This document shows, piece after piece, positions 43,324 through 52,653 of a stretch of DNA of 64,000 nt. The first letter of the stretch is position 1, and every line of letters starts with the position of its first letter. Both the position numbers and the translations under genes were made by a program. The notes beneath the pieces were generated by a model that made no database searches, was not told where the DNA came from, and was given only the letters and a program-made list of their open reading frames with translations. The stretch is from Vibrio furnissii CIP 102972 (GTDB taxonomy: Bacteria > Pseudomonadota > Gammaproteobacteria > Enterobacterales > Vibrionaceae). The stretch is taken from assembly GCF_000176175.1 (NCBI RefSeq), contig NZ_ACZP01000014.1, positions 1,116,001 through 1,180,000 of the forward strand, in the 5' to 3' direction.

Positions 43324-45761
43324 GTCAGCATTCGGCCCCTGCGCTTAATCGACGTCTCATTCGTTGGAGTTTGAGCGAGATTCGTCACGGCCAGTTGTGG
43401 CCTATTTCTGTCGCGCTGACGCTGATCATCGCATGCGTGTTTGCGCTAACGGCGCTGGCTGGTCGCATGGAACAAGTGGTGGTGAAGCAGGGCAAAGATG
43501 CCTTAACTGCGGACAGCGTGTTCGTTTCTGCCAACCCGATTCCGCCCGCGCTGCAAGCGCTGACTGAGCAGCAAGCGTTGACCACATCCACCATGACCCG
43601 CTTTGCGACCATGGCCTTTAGCGACAACGGCATGCAGTTGGTGACGGTCAAAGCCGTCGATAGCGATTACCCGATTCGCGGTGAGATGCAGCTTTCCGAC
43701 GGTCAAACCATCGTTAATCATCTTCAGCCTGGTCAACTGTGGCTCGATGAACGCATTTTTGCTCAGCTTGATGTCGCGATAGGAGACAACGTGACGATTG
43801 GCGATGCCGATTTTACGGTGAGTGGACGTATTGTCGAAGAGCCGGGGCTGAGTTTTAACCCCTTTCAACAAATGCCGTCGGTGTTGATTCATCAGCAGGA
43901 CGTGGCCAAAACTGGTGCATTGCAAGTGGGAAGCCGAGTCAGTTACCGCTTGTTTATCAATGGGGAACCGGCGCAAATTGAGGCCTTGAAAAAAGCAACC
44001 GAACTGACGCCGAGCGACCGTTGGCGCGATCAAAACAGCGCCAGTCGCACCAACGAGGTGTTTGAACGCACTCAGCAATACCTTTCGTTGACCGTCGCCA
44101 TCGTCATCATTATGGCCGCGACCACCTTAGTGCTGACGTGTCAGCATTATGTGTCTACGCGTCAACGCACCATTGCGATGCTCAAAAGTTTGGGCGCCAG
44201 CAAGCGTTGGATCTTCCGCTGGTTGGCTGTTCAAGTGTTGATGCTGCTGGGGTTTGCTGCCCTTGCTGGCATCGTGATTGGTGTGGGGCTGGAATATCTG
44301 CTGCGGGTGCCGCTGGTGGATCTGCTGCCCAATCCGCTGCCGGGTTATGGTTACAAACCGGTGATGGTTGCGTTGGCATCAAGCGTGTTAATTGCGGTGC
44401 CCGCGTTGGGCATTCCGCTGGGGCATCTGCTGAATGTGAATGCCGTGAGCGTGATGCAAGCGACGCAACAACAGCGTCGTCACCGCTGGAATGTGGCGCT
44501 GATTCTGGTGCCGCTGGTGCCGATGCTGGCGGTGTACTGGCAAAACCGTTTGGTGTGGATTGTGCTCGCTGGCATCGTGGTGCTGTTTGTGGTCTTGGCG
44601 CTGCTAAGTGTGGCGGTGACCAAAGCCCTTGGCCGCCTGCCGTTGAACACCTCGATGAAACTGGCGCTGAGCCGCATCAATCGTTCGAGCGTCGCGACCG
44701 GTATTCAGTTTGGCGCGTTGTCGCTGTCGTTGATGCTTTTAGCCGTGATGTGGCTGGTGCGTACTGATCTGCTGTCGGATTGGCAACGCACATTGCCGCC
44801 GGATGCCGCGAATGCGTTTGCGCTGAATATTGCATCGTATGAAAAAGAGGCGTATCTCAAAACGCTTGATGACGCTGGCATTGAGCGCTCTCAGGCATTT
44901 CCAATCATTCGGGGTCGATTGGCTGATATCAATGGTGTGGATGCCAAAACACGGACTCAGGGAGAAGAGGGCACTGATGCGTTACGCCGAGAGCTCAACT
45001 TCACATGGGGGGAAACGCTACCGAGCTACAACGAGGTGCTGGATGGTCAATGGACCACGCACGATGGGGTGTCGGTTGAAGAGGATGTGGCGCGCGATCT
45101 GGGCTTGAAGATTGGCGATACATTGACGTTTGTGATCAACAGTCAAAAGATTGAAGCGACGGTGAACACCATTCGCCACGTGGAATGGCGTGAAATGAAG
45201 CCGAATTTCTATTTCATCTTTACCCCGGATGTCATGAAAGACATCACCGGCAGCTGGCTGGTGAGCTTTCGGGTTGAACCCCAGCATGATGCATTGCTCA
45301 ATCAATTGTCGCGTAACCACCCGACTGTAAGCTTGATGGATATCCGCTCGATGGGGGCGAAGATCCAAACGTTGCTGACGCAGATCGTTTGGTCGATCAC
45401 CGTGTTGGCGGCATTGGGCGTGGTGGCCGGTATCTTGTTGATCTTCACGCTGCTGCGCTTGAGTTTGAGCCAGCGCCAGCAAGAGATTCAGCTCTATCGC
45501 ACGCTGGGGGCGAGCCGTCGCCGAGTCACACGCACCATTTGGGCCGAGTACGGCTTAATGGCACTGATCGCAGGTTTGGTCGCGAGCCTCAGTGCGGACG
45601 CCGTGGTGGCAAGCGTGATGAAGTTTGGTTTTGAGCTCACGCCATCTGCGCATTTTGTGATGTGGTTGACGCTTCCTGTGGTGACGTTTTGCACACTTGC
45701 TGTGGTTGTGAGCAGTCTCATCAAACGGTTATTAGTTCCTATAAATAAAGCGTTTAATTAG
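43320..45761 (+). CDS. ybbP: ABC transporter permease YbbP (FtsX-like)
   Basis: An 813-residue inner-membrane protein with the layout of large MacB/FtsX permeases. There is a first helix (about 25-45), a large periplasmic domain, a first FtsX-type helical block (about 255-385; RQRTIAMLKSLGASKRWIFRWL), a second helix pair and periplasmic domain (about 390-690) and a final FtsX block (QRQQEIQLYRTLGASRRRVTRTIW). It forms a mechanotransmission-type transporter with YbbA and is translationally coupled to it. Confidence 0.92.
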   Translation: MSQHSAPALNRRLIRWSLSEIRHGQLWPISVALTLIIACVFALTALAGRMEQVVVKQGKDALTADSVFVSANPIPPALQALTEQQALTTSTMTRFATMAFSDNGMQLVTVKAVDSDYPIRGEMQLSDGQTIVNHLQPGQLWLDERIFAQLDVAIGDNVTIGDADFTVSGRIVEEPGLSFNPFQQMPSVLIHQQDVAKTGALQVGSRVSYRLFINGEPAQIEALKKATELTPSDRWRDQNSASRTNEVFERTQQYLSLTVAIVIIMAATTLVLTCQHYVSTRQRTIAMLKSLGASKRWIFRWLAVQVLMLLGFAALAGIVIGVGLEYLLRVPLVDLLPNPLPGYGYKPVMVALASSVLIAVPALGIPLGHLLNVNAVSVMQATQQQRRHRWNVALILVPLVPMLAVYWQNRLVWIVLAGIVVLFVVLALLSVAVTKALGRLPLNTSMKLALSRINRSSVATGIQFGALSLSLMLLAVMWLVRTDLLSDWQRTLPPDAANAFALNIASYEKEAYLKTLDDAGIERSQAFPIIRGRLADINGVDAKTRTQGEEGTDALRRELNFTWGETLPSYNEVLDGQWTTHDGVSVEEDVARDLGLKIGDTLTFVINSQKIEATVNTIRHVEWREMKPNFYFIFTPDVMKDITGSWLVSFRVEPQHDALLNQLSRNHPTVSLMDIRSMGAKIQTLLTQIVWSITVLAALGVVAGILLIFTLLRLSLSQRQQEIQLYRTLGASRRRVTRTIWAEYGLMALIAGLVASLSADAVVASVMKFGFELTPSAHFVMWLTLPVVTFCTLAVVVSSLIKRLLVPINKAFN

Positions 45762-46098
45762 ACCTCACTTGAGTAATTAGTTTAGTTATCCACAAAAACA
45801 GTGGATAAAGTTTGGGATAACTCAGCCTGTTAATAACTCACAGTTTCGCGCCAGCCCCGTGCCGCCGTAGGATCCAGACCCTTCGTTATGCACAAGGGGC
45901 TGAAAACGCGGTTTTGGCAATAATGAGTCAAGCTTTTTTTTGCTTTTTTTGTCTTGATTTGTTCAGAGAGTGATCCAGCTCTATTGATGGGTAGTAACAA
46001 AAAAATTGACGACATAAATGAGTCGTTCTTGAATGAAGACCGCGTAAAAAATGTGATTTTCATAGCGTTTTACAAGCATTAGAATAAGCAGCGAATAA
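45762..46098. other. Intergenic region with DnaA-box cluster
   Basis: About 340 bases with no gene between ybbP and the FAD oxidoreductase. It contains two consensus and two variant DnaA boxes (separate entry). The rest is AT-rich with short repeats and should include the promoter of the following gene. Confidence 0.5.
45786..45894. other. Cluster of four DnaA-box-like sequences
   Basis: TTATCCACA at 45786-45794 and TTATGCACA at 45886-45894 match the consensus TTATNCACA and are exactly 100 bases apart. On the opposite strand, 45800-45808 reads TTATCCACT and 45812-45820 reads TTATCCCAA. The first two form an inverted repeat with a 7-base loop region and could also be a weak terminator for ybbP. 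The clustering in non-coding DNA suggests DnaA binding, as at datA/DARS-type loci; no replication-origin genes are nearby. Confidence 0.45.
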
Positions 46099-47562
46099 AT
46101 GACGATCGGCAGCGACATGTTACAAACAACGCCAAATACCGTGTCACCCAGCGTCGCTATCATTGGTGGTGGTGTTGCGGGGGCGACCGCAGCAGTTCAC
46201 ATGAGTGAGTTAGGGCTCAATGTGCTGCTGTTGGAAAAAGGGCCGGGTTTAGTCAATGGCCCTCCTATTTGTCACTTGCATGCAGGCGGCAACTTGTACC
46301 GCGAAATTTCTCAGCAGCAGTGCATCGAATTATTAAGACAGTCGATCGAAACCGTTCGGCTGTATCCTCATACGTTGAATAAACGCCCGACAGTGATTGC
46401 GGTGCCACATTCGGACCCGGGTCAACCGCAGGATATTTTGCCTCGATTGGTGGCGATTCAGAGCGCATATCAGGCGCTGGTGAACGACGATCCTCGCAAT
46501 GAGATTCTGGGCGCGCCGCAAGATTACTATCAAACGTTTGAACGTGCGGAACTGGAAGCGTTAGCAACCCAGACGCAGCCACACAACCCGACCACGATGG
46601 CGGAGTGGTTGATCCCGTTTGCGCAGCATGCGGATCTTTCCGCGCTGAAGTATCCGGTGGTTGCGGTGCAAGAGTACGGCTGGAGCGTGTTTCGCTTAGC
46701 GGCCAGCGCGGAACTGGTGCTGGCGTCGCTGAGTAACTGTCAGGTTTTGACCCACGCGACCTTGATCGCATCGGCGTTTGTGGATGGCCAGTGGCAACTG
46801 ACGTATCAGGATGCCGACGGCCATCAACACCAGTTGGTGTGTGATTACTTGATCAACGCGTGCGGCTTTGAAACTGGAACCGTGGATGACATGACCCATT
46901 TTCAGCGTCAGCGATTGGTGGAGTTTAAGGCCGCTTACGTGACGCACTGGCCGCAATGTCAGCAGCAGTGGCCGGAAGTGATCTTCCACGGGCCACGTGG
47001 CACGCCGCAAGGTATGGCGCAGCTCACCCCGTATGCGGATGGTGTTTTCCAATTGCACGGCATGACGCAAGGCATCACACTCTTTGATGATGGCTTGGTG
47101 GCGTCCAACGGCATGTCATCACAGCCAGAATTGCCCGAATACTTGACTCACAAGATCACGCAAGGCTGGCAAGCGGATGCGACGCGTGAGCGTACGCAGC
47201 GCGCCATTGAACATATGAGTCAGTTTGTGCCCGCGTTTGCTCGAGCCGAAGTGGGCGGAAAGCCGCTGTTTGGCGCGCAGCAGATCCCGGGCGATGACGC
47301 CACGTTGCGAGCCGCTGATGTGACCTTTGAAGCCCATCATTATGCGCGCATTGAAGTGGTGAAAGGCTCCTCTGCACTTGAAGCGGCGAGAAAAATTGTC
47401 TCTGAGTGGCAACTGACGAATGAAGATGCCGCAGCGTCTATTGAGGCGCAGCATCCAGTCAGCATGAGCCTTTCCGCAGCGCAGGTGGAGTGTAAAGCGT
47501 TGCAATTGGCGCAAGAACGTGGCTACCCAGCCGCGCTGGCGAAAGTGGTCGGCATGGCGTAA
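46099..47562 (+). CDS. FAD-dependent oxidoreductase (DadA-like)
   Basis: A 487-residue flavoprotein. The N-terminal FAD motif is IIGGGVAGATAAVHMSELGLNVLLLEKG, followed by a Gly/His segment ICHLHAGGNLY; the later INACGFETG motif marks the second dinucleotide-binding contact. It resembles amino-acid or amine oxidases of the DadA/glycine-oxidase group, but no substrate motif is decisive. It converges on the pxp operon, so a link to proline or pyroglutamate metabolism is possible only by context. Start may be 46099 or the ATG at 46117. Confidence 0.8.
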   Translation: MTIGSDMLQTTPNTVSPSVAIIGGGVAGATAAVHMSELGLNVLLLEKGPGLVNGPPICHLHAGGNLYREISQQQCIELLRQSIETVRLYPHTLNKRPTVIAVPHSDPGQPQDILPRLVAIQSAYQALVNDDPRNEILGAPQDYYQTFERAELEALATQTQPHNPTTMAEWLIPFAQHADLSALKYPVVAVQEYGWSVFRLAASAELVLASLSNCQVLTHATLIASAFVDGQWQLTYQDADGHQHQLVCDYLINACGFETGTVDDMTHFQRQRLVEFKAAYVTHWPQCQQQWPEVIFHGPRGTPQGMAQLTPYADGVFQLHGMTQGITLFDDGLVASNGMSSQPELPEYLTHKITQGWQADATRERTQRAIEHMSQFVPAFARAEVGGKPLFGAQQIPGDDATLRAADVTFEAHHYARIEVVKGSSALEAARKIVSEWQLTNEDAAASIEAQHPVSMSLSAAQVECKALQLAQERGYPAALAKVVGMA

Positions 47563-47591
47563 CCTTGCGAGACAAGCTGTGATAGACATAT

Positions 47592-47621
47592 AAAAGCCCT
47601 GATTGATCAGGGCTTTTTTGT
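47592..47621. terminator. Bidirectional terminator between the FAD oxidoreductase and pxpC
   Basis: An 11-base stem AAAAGCCCTGA/TCAGGGCTTTT with loop TTGA and further T residues. Confidence 0.92.
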
Positions 47622-47672
47622 CGATGTCATGCCGATGTCGCTGTCACTGGGTCGCCAGTCACCGTGAGCCGA

Positions 47673-48602
47673 TCAGTAACCAAAGAAGCGCGCCCATTGG
47701 CACCACACATCTTGCAGACCTTCTAAATCTCCTTTCACAAAGCGCACGCTTTGCCCGGGTTTGGCTTGCGCCAATCGCGGCAGATCGATTTTCGCCACGC
47801 AGCCTATTTTCGGGTAGCCGCCGAGGGTTTGGCGATCATTTAATAGCACGATGGGTTGTCCGTCGGGAGGAATTTGAATCGCACCCAGCGCAATTCCCTC
47901 AGACAAGATCGGTTCGGTGGGCGGAGGCACTTCTGGGCCCGTCAAGCGATAGCCCATGCGGTCGGCGTGCTGACTGACGGTGTAAGTGCGCGTAAAAAAG
48001 GTGTGCAAACTCTCTTTGTCAAACCAGTCATTCTGATAGCCTTCAATGACCCGTAACCGTAGCGGCAAGTTGTAATCCGGTTTGAGACGAAACGTCATTT
48101 GCAGCGGCTTATTGTCCAACGGATGCGAGTCGAAATAGAGTGCATCACCGGCCAATAGAGCGCGCCCGTCGCGATGCAGACCGCCCAAAGTCTCTTTTTT
48201 CACCGTCGATACACTGCCCAGATGTTGTTCAACCAAGAAGCCACCGCGCACCGCCAAATAAGCACGCAGGCCATTGCGCGGCAGGGCAAACTTCAGGCGT
48301 TGCCCTTTTTGCGCGCGAAACGTACACCAGTTCGTCAAAGGCTCGCCATCGAGGGTTGCGGCCAAATCTCCGCCGGTGAGGGCCAATTGACACGGGTGTT
48401 GAATCTCAAATTCGGCTTGGCCTAAGGTGATTTCTAAAGTGGGCGCGTTTACCGGGTTGCCCAATAAATGGTTCGCCCAACTGTAGGCATAATCATCCAC
48501 TGGCCCTGATTGCGAGATGCCCAAATGGCTGAGGCCAAAACGGCCGAAATCATGAATCAAGCTCAGTTGCCCGGGCTTGATCACGTGAATGCAGGCGTTC
48601 AT
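47673..48602 (-). CDS. pxpC: 5-oxoprolinase subunit PxpC
   Basis: A 309-residue protein of the KipA/biotin-dependent carboxylase-like family (FGRFGLSHLGISQSGPVDDYAY, LNDRQTLGGYPKIG). With PxpA and PxpB it makes the ATP-dependent prokaryotic 5-oxoprolinase that opens pyroglutamate to glutamate. It is the last gene of the pxpA-pxpB-pxpC operon and overlaps pxpB by 4 bases (ATGA), so translation is coupled. Confidence 0.93.
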   Translation of the reverse strand: MNACIHVIKPGQLSLIHDFGRFGLSHLGISQSGPVDDYAYSWANHLLGNPVNAPTLEITLGQAEFEIQHPCQLALTGGDLAATLDGEPLTNWCTFRAQKGQRLKFALPRNGLRAYLAVRGGFLVEQHLGSVSTVKKETLGGLHRDGRALLAGDALYFDSHPLDNKPLQMTFRLKPDYNLPLRLRVIEGYQNDWFDKESLHTFFTRTYTVSQHADRMGYRLTGPEVPPPTEPILSEGIALGAIQIPPDGQPIVLLNDRQTLGGYPKIGCVAKIDLPRLAQAKPGQSVRFVKGDLEGLQDVWCQWARFFGY

Positions 48603-49318
48603 CGTTCACCTCCCGCTTGAAACTGTGCTGGCGCAATGATGCCGCCGAGTGCTAAAAACTCATCGCGCGCAATGGCGCGGAATGTCACTTGGCTGCCGAT
48701 TTCCCAAGGCAGCATAGGCGAGTGGTTGGGCGTGAAAAGCGGCAGTGGACAGTTGCCGATGACATTCCATCCGCCCGGTGAAGCGTTCGGGTAGACGGCT
48801 GTTTGCTGCTCGGCAATGGCGACGCTACCGGCGGGCAGCGAAAGCCTTGGCGTCGCATGGCGTGGGCGGCGCAACGGCTCGGCTACATCGGTCATAAATG
48901 CAAATCCCGGCGCAAATCCGATGGCGCACACGGTATACGTTGGGCGGGTGTGTAGGGCAATCACGTCGTCGACGCTTAACCCTTGCTGCTGATACAGCGC
49001 CAAATTCGGGCTAACCTCTGGGTGATAATACACGGGCAGTTCCACTGGCGCCGAAGGTTGCGCATCCGTAAGGCTGGCTTTTTCGACGCACTGAATCACC
49101 CGTTTCGCGAATGAACTTGGCGCGATGCGGTAGGGCAAGTAATCAATCAGAATGGTGGTGTAGGAGGGCGTCACGTTCATCACGTAGTCCCCCAGTGTTA
49201 GACGAATTCGTTTGGCGATTTCTCCGATGGTGACGGACAACGCGGCATGCGCTTGATGCTCAAAACGAATCAGCAGGCTGTTTTCGGCAACCGGCTCAAT
49301 GGCGTAATTCAGTCGCAA
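48599..49318 (-). CDS. pxpB: 5-oxoprolinase subunit PxpB
   Basis: A 239-residue protein of the KipI family: the ALSVTIGEIAKRI region, the VCAIGFAPGFAFM motif and the AGSVAIAEQQTAVYP ending are characteristic. It works with PxpC. The start is TTG at 49318, preceded by AAAGGA at a proper distance. It lies 14 bases after pxpA. Confidence 0.93.
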   Translation of the reverse strand: MRLNYAIEPVAENSLLIRFEHQAHAALSVTIGEIAKRIRLTLGDYVMNVTPSYTTILIDYLPYRIAPSSFAKRVIQCVEKASLTDAQPSAPVELPVYYHPEVSPNLALYQQQGLSVDDVIALHTRPTYTVCAIGFAPGFAFMTDVAEPLRRPRHATPRLSLPAGSVAIAEQQTAVYPNASPGGWNVIGNCPLPLFTPNHSPMLPWEIGSQVTFRAIARDEFLALGGIIAPAQFQAGGER

Positions 49319-49332
49319 TTAAAATCCTTTTT

Positions 49333-50073
49333 TTATCTCTCAAGTTGATCGCGAATCTTCGCAATGAGGGCAATGGCTTCGTCATTGTCGCCATGAACAC
49401 ACAGCGTATCGGCTTCAATGGGAATGACAAAACCATCGGCACTGGTGACCTTGCCGTATTTGGCGATCTGTTGCACTTGGCTCAGAATGGCATCCTCGGT
49501 TTTGAGCACCGCATTGGGCATCGAGCGCGGGGTGAGTGTGCCGTTGGCCAGGTAGGTACGATCGGCAAATGCTTCAAATAACAACGGTACATCGTAACGA
49601 TCCGCGATATCAAGATAATCTTGATTGTTGGATGAGGCGAGGATCATCAGCGGCACATTGAACACCGAGACGGCATCGACCACCGCCCGAAACACCGTTT
49701 TGTCCCGCATCATGTCGTTGTACAACGCGCCGTGGGGTTTGACGTAACTCAGTTCGGCATTTTTGCTTTCACACAAGGCTTTCAATGCACCAATTTGATA
49801 GATCAAAATCTCGCAGATCTCTTCATCGTTGAATGCCATAGAGCGGCGGCCAAAGCCTTGCAAATCAGGGTAACCCGGATGGGCGCCAATCATCACATCA
49901 TGTTGCAGCGCCATATCGATGGTTTTGCTCATCACATGCGGATCGGACGCGTGGAATCCACAGGCAATGTTTGCCATGTCGACATAAGGCATCACGAGGT
50001 GGTCTGCGCCCATGGTCCAAGCGCCAAAACTTTCGCCCATGTCGCAGTTGAGTTTGATTGTTCGTGTCGTCAC
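49333..50073 (-). CDS. pxpA: 5-oxoprolinase subunit PxpA (LamB/YcsF family)
   Basis: A 246-residue metal-dependent-like TIM-barrel protein: LNCDMGESFGAW, ANIACGFHASDP, IGAHPGYPDLQGFGRR, YVKPHGALYNDM and CVHGDN are all present. First gene of the pxp operon. The start is taken as GTG 50073, giving the normal family length; the frame extends further upstream, but those residues do not fit the family. An ATG in another frame (50083) is not used. Confidence 0.92.
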   Translation of the reverse strand: MTTRTIKLNCDMGESFGAWTMGADHLVMPYVDMANIACGFHASDPHVMSKTIDMALQHDVMIGAHPGYPDLQGFGRRSMAFNDEEICEILIYQIGALKALCESKNAELSYVKPHGALYNDMMRDKTVFRAVVDAVSVFNVPLMILASSNNQDYLDIADRYDVPLLFEAFADRTYLANGTLTPRSMPNAVLKTEDAILSQVQQIAKYGKVTSADGFVIPIEADTLCVHGDNDEAIALIAKIRDQLER

Positions 50074-50615
50074 CGGATTCCATATCCTTGTTGTATTGGC
50101 CACGGCGAATGTGCTGCCATGCTGCATGGCACACCGTGAAAGCATGCATTGATGATGTCTATGCAGTCTCCGGTTTCTCAGCCGTTTGTCCAGAGGTTTA
50201 CGTTGCTCTTTTTAAGAATAGTGAACCGAAAACGGATAGGAAAATTCGGCGATGAATTCTTTGCATTGGGTCAGCTTCATCGACTCAAACATGCCACAGA
50301 GCAACATCAGTAGAACGACATCGGTTGAGTGAAGTTTGAAATCGCATCGTGATGCGTCGCCGCGAATACGATGTCAAAAGTCGGTACACGTTAAACCGGT
50401 AAACAGTGCGTAGCGGCTAAATAATGTGCGTTAGTTCAAAATAAGCGCGGGTATTAGTCACTTTGTTGCATTTAAAGTGTCACGTTCGTGGCCGATTATG
50501 CCTATCTTTATCTTCATACCGACCCACACAACGACTCACGAAGGACCCATGATTCAGCGATTTGCGTTGATATTGACCTCAAGCTCTCGGTCACACGGCG
50601 ACAGGGCTCGGCGCG
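50074..50615. other. Intergenic region between pxpA and the diguanylate cyclase
   Basis: About 540 bases with no recognised gene except a 24-codon open frame at its right end. It contains the divergent promoters for the pxp operon and the cyclase. I see no strong repeat or recognised operator. Confidence 0.5.
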
Positions 50616-50623
50616 ATGAGTGA
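50549..50623 (+). CDS. Short upstream frame coupled to the diguanylate cyclase gene
   Basis: A 24-codon frame (MIQRFALILTSSSRSH...) that begins after AAGGA and ends in TGA inside the cyclase start (ATGAGTGA). Such an overlap suggests translational coupling: ribosomes finishing the short frame can start the cyclase. It may have no product of its own. Confidence 0.35.
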   Translation: MIQRFALILTSSSRSHGDRARRDE

Positions 50624-52598
50624 ACTCTCACTGCGCACCAAGTTGCTGCTGCCCATTTTTATGCTGATGACGCTCATCTTTGTGATTGCGCAGGGCTTTG
50701 GGTTGTACACCGGGACTCAATTGCGACAAACGAACCTGATTGAGCGGGTGAACGTGTTGTCGAAAGGGGTGGCGTACAATCTGCAAGCTGCGATGGTGTT
50801 TGACGATCAATTGGCCGCACAGGAAGTGCTGTCGGCGTTTTCGGCTGACAAAGACGTGGTGCGCGTCAAACTGTATGACGCGGCTGAACAGCTGTTTGCC
50901 ATGTATGAACGCTATGACAGCAGTGCGCCGATCCCCAATGCGCAGCAGCGCGAGCAGATTCAACGCCAGCAATACGCCATCAGTGAGGACTACATTTATT
51001 TGCGGGTTCCCGTTGTGATTGATGAAACACATGGGGCATCGCTGCGCGTCATCATCTCCAAACAGTCGATTGCGCAGCTCTATCAATCGGCGATGTATAA
51101 CGCGACCTTCTTTTTCTCGCTGCTGTTTATGGGCGGTTTGATTCTCTATTGGATGGCGCAGCGGATGATTCTGTCGCCCGTTTTGGCGCTCAATCAAGCA
51201 GTGCAGGCCTACATCGAACGCCAAGAACGCCGTCAGACCTTGGTCCGCCGCGCCGACGATGAAATCGGCCATCTGGTGCAGGCGTTCAACACCATGCTCG
51301 ACAAGCTCGATCAACGTGAACGACAGGTGTTGTTTACGCTCGACAAACTTGAACAAGAAAAGTCATTTGCCAACGAAGTGGTCGATACAGTGCAGCACGC
51401 GCTGGTGGTGGTGGACGCTATGGGGATGATTCTTCACGCCAACGATGCCGCCAATCACGTGTTCAAATGTACCCGCGCGTATTTGCGGGGGGCCAATTTA
51501 CTGCATGTGTTGAAAACGGATCAGCTTGACGTCATCCAAGCGGCCATTCGCAACGAAACGCAACTGGATGAACAACTGGTGGTGGCCACGGATGTGCGCA
51601 GCCAACCGCTGCTGTTGCGTGTGGGCAGCCGAGCTTTATCGCGTGACGGGCAAACTTTGTTCGCGATTCAAGATGTCACCCAAATCGAGATCGCAAGGCG
51701 TCGTCAGCGCTTGGCGGCCGCTGTGTTTGAGAACAGTCAAGATGGGTTGATGGTGCTCAATGCGCAAGGGGACATCACGCTCCTAAACCCCGCGGTATCG
51801 CAGTTGATAGGCTATCATCGCGACGCGTTGCTCGATCAACCCCTGCGACACAGCGTGGCGTGGCGGCAGCTTTCATTGCTCATGCCGGCGATTACTGAGG
51901 CCGTGGCGGCGCAAGGGCATTGGCAAGGGGAAGTGTGGGAACAGCATCAGGACGGGCACCTTGTGCCGCTGCTCATCAAAGTGAATCGCATCTCATTGCC
52001 GGAAGCGCCGCACGACGATGACATGGTGTTTATGATTTCCGATCTGTCCAACATCAAAGAGATGGAGCGGCTTGCTTACCTGGCGCATCACGACTCGCTC
52101 ACCGGCCTTGCCAACCGCTCGGAACTGTATCGTGTGGTGGAGGATATTTTGGCGAGCAACCACAACACGCTGGTACCGTTTGCATTGATATACCTTGATT
52201 TGGATGGCTTCAAACAGGTGAATGATTCATTTGGCCACGATGCGGGCGATGAAGTGCTCAAGCAGGTGTCAGAGCGTTTGTTGTCTCAAGTTCGCAGTCA
52301 CGATCTGGTTGCGCGTCTGTCTGGGGATGAATTCGTGTTGGTGATCTATCCTAGTGAGCGTGACAGTGTCACTCATCTTGCTAATCGACTGCTGACCGTC
52401 ATTGCGCAGGACATGGTCTACCGCGGGCAAGTGCTGCGTGTCGGCGCGAGCATGGGGGTTTATTATGTGGATGACGCCAATCTCGATTTGGACACCGTGA
52501 TGAAATCGGCCGACAGCGCTATGTATCAAGCAAAATGTGCGGGTAAAGGACGTTACATTCTCATGGATCATACAAGGCAAAGAACCCTGAATTCCTAA
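50616..52598 (+). CDS. Membrane diguanylate cyclase with HAMP and PAS domains
   Basis: A 660-residue protein. A first hydrophobic helix (about 9-32), a periplasmic sensor of about 130 residues (CHASE8-like by position), a second helix (about 165-185), a HAMP segment (about 190-240), two PAS-like regions (about 255-365 and 370-480) and a C-terminal GGDEF domain (about 490-650). The catalytic loop is SGDEF (RLSGDEFVLV), a common active variant, with LDLDGFKQVNDSFGHDAGD intact. It should make cyclic di-GMP in response to a periplasmic cue. The domain calls for the sensor are by position and pattern. Confidence 0.88.
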   Translation: MSELSLRTKLLLPIFMLMTLIFVIAQGFGLYTGTQLRQTNLIERVNVLSKGVAYNLQAAMVFDDQLAAQEVLSAFSADKDVVRVKLYDAAEQLFAMYERYDSSAPIPNAQQREQIQRQQYAISEDYIYLRVPVVIDETHGASLRVIISKQSIAQLYQSAMYNATFFFSLLFMGGLILYWMAQRMILSPVLALNQAVQAYIERQERRQTLVRRADDEIGHLVQAFNTMLDKLDQRERQVLFTLDKLEQEKSFANEVVDTVQHALVVVDAMGMILHANDAANHVFKCTRAYLRGANLLHVLKTDQLDVIQAAIRNETQLDEQLVVATDVRSQPLLLRVGSRALSRDGQTLFAIQDVTQIEIARRRQRLAAAVFENSQDGLMVLNAQGDITLLNPAVSQLIGYHRDALLDQPLRHSVAWRQLSLLMPAITEAVAAQGHWQGEVWEQHQDGHLVPLLIKVNRISLPEAPHDDDMVFMISDLSNIKEMERLAYLAHHDSLTGLANRSELYRVVEDILASNHNTLVPFALIYLDLDGFKQVNDSFGHDAGDEVLKQVSERLLSQVRSHDLVARLSGDEFVLVIYPSERDSVTHLANRLLTVIAQDMVYRGQVLRVGASMGVYYVDDANLDLDTVMKSADSAMYQAKCAGKGRYILMDHTRQRTLNS

Positions 52599-52653
52599 GT
52601 GATTTCAGGGGCTAGTGTCGTTACAATAGCCTTAAATTCTAAGGAGGCTAGGT

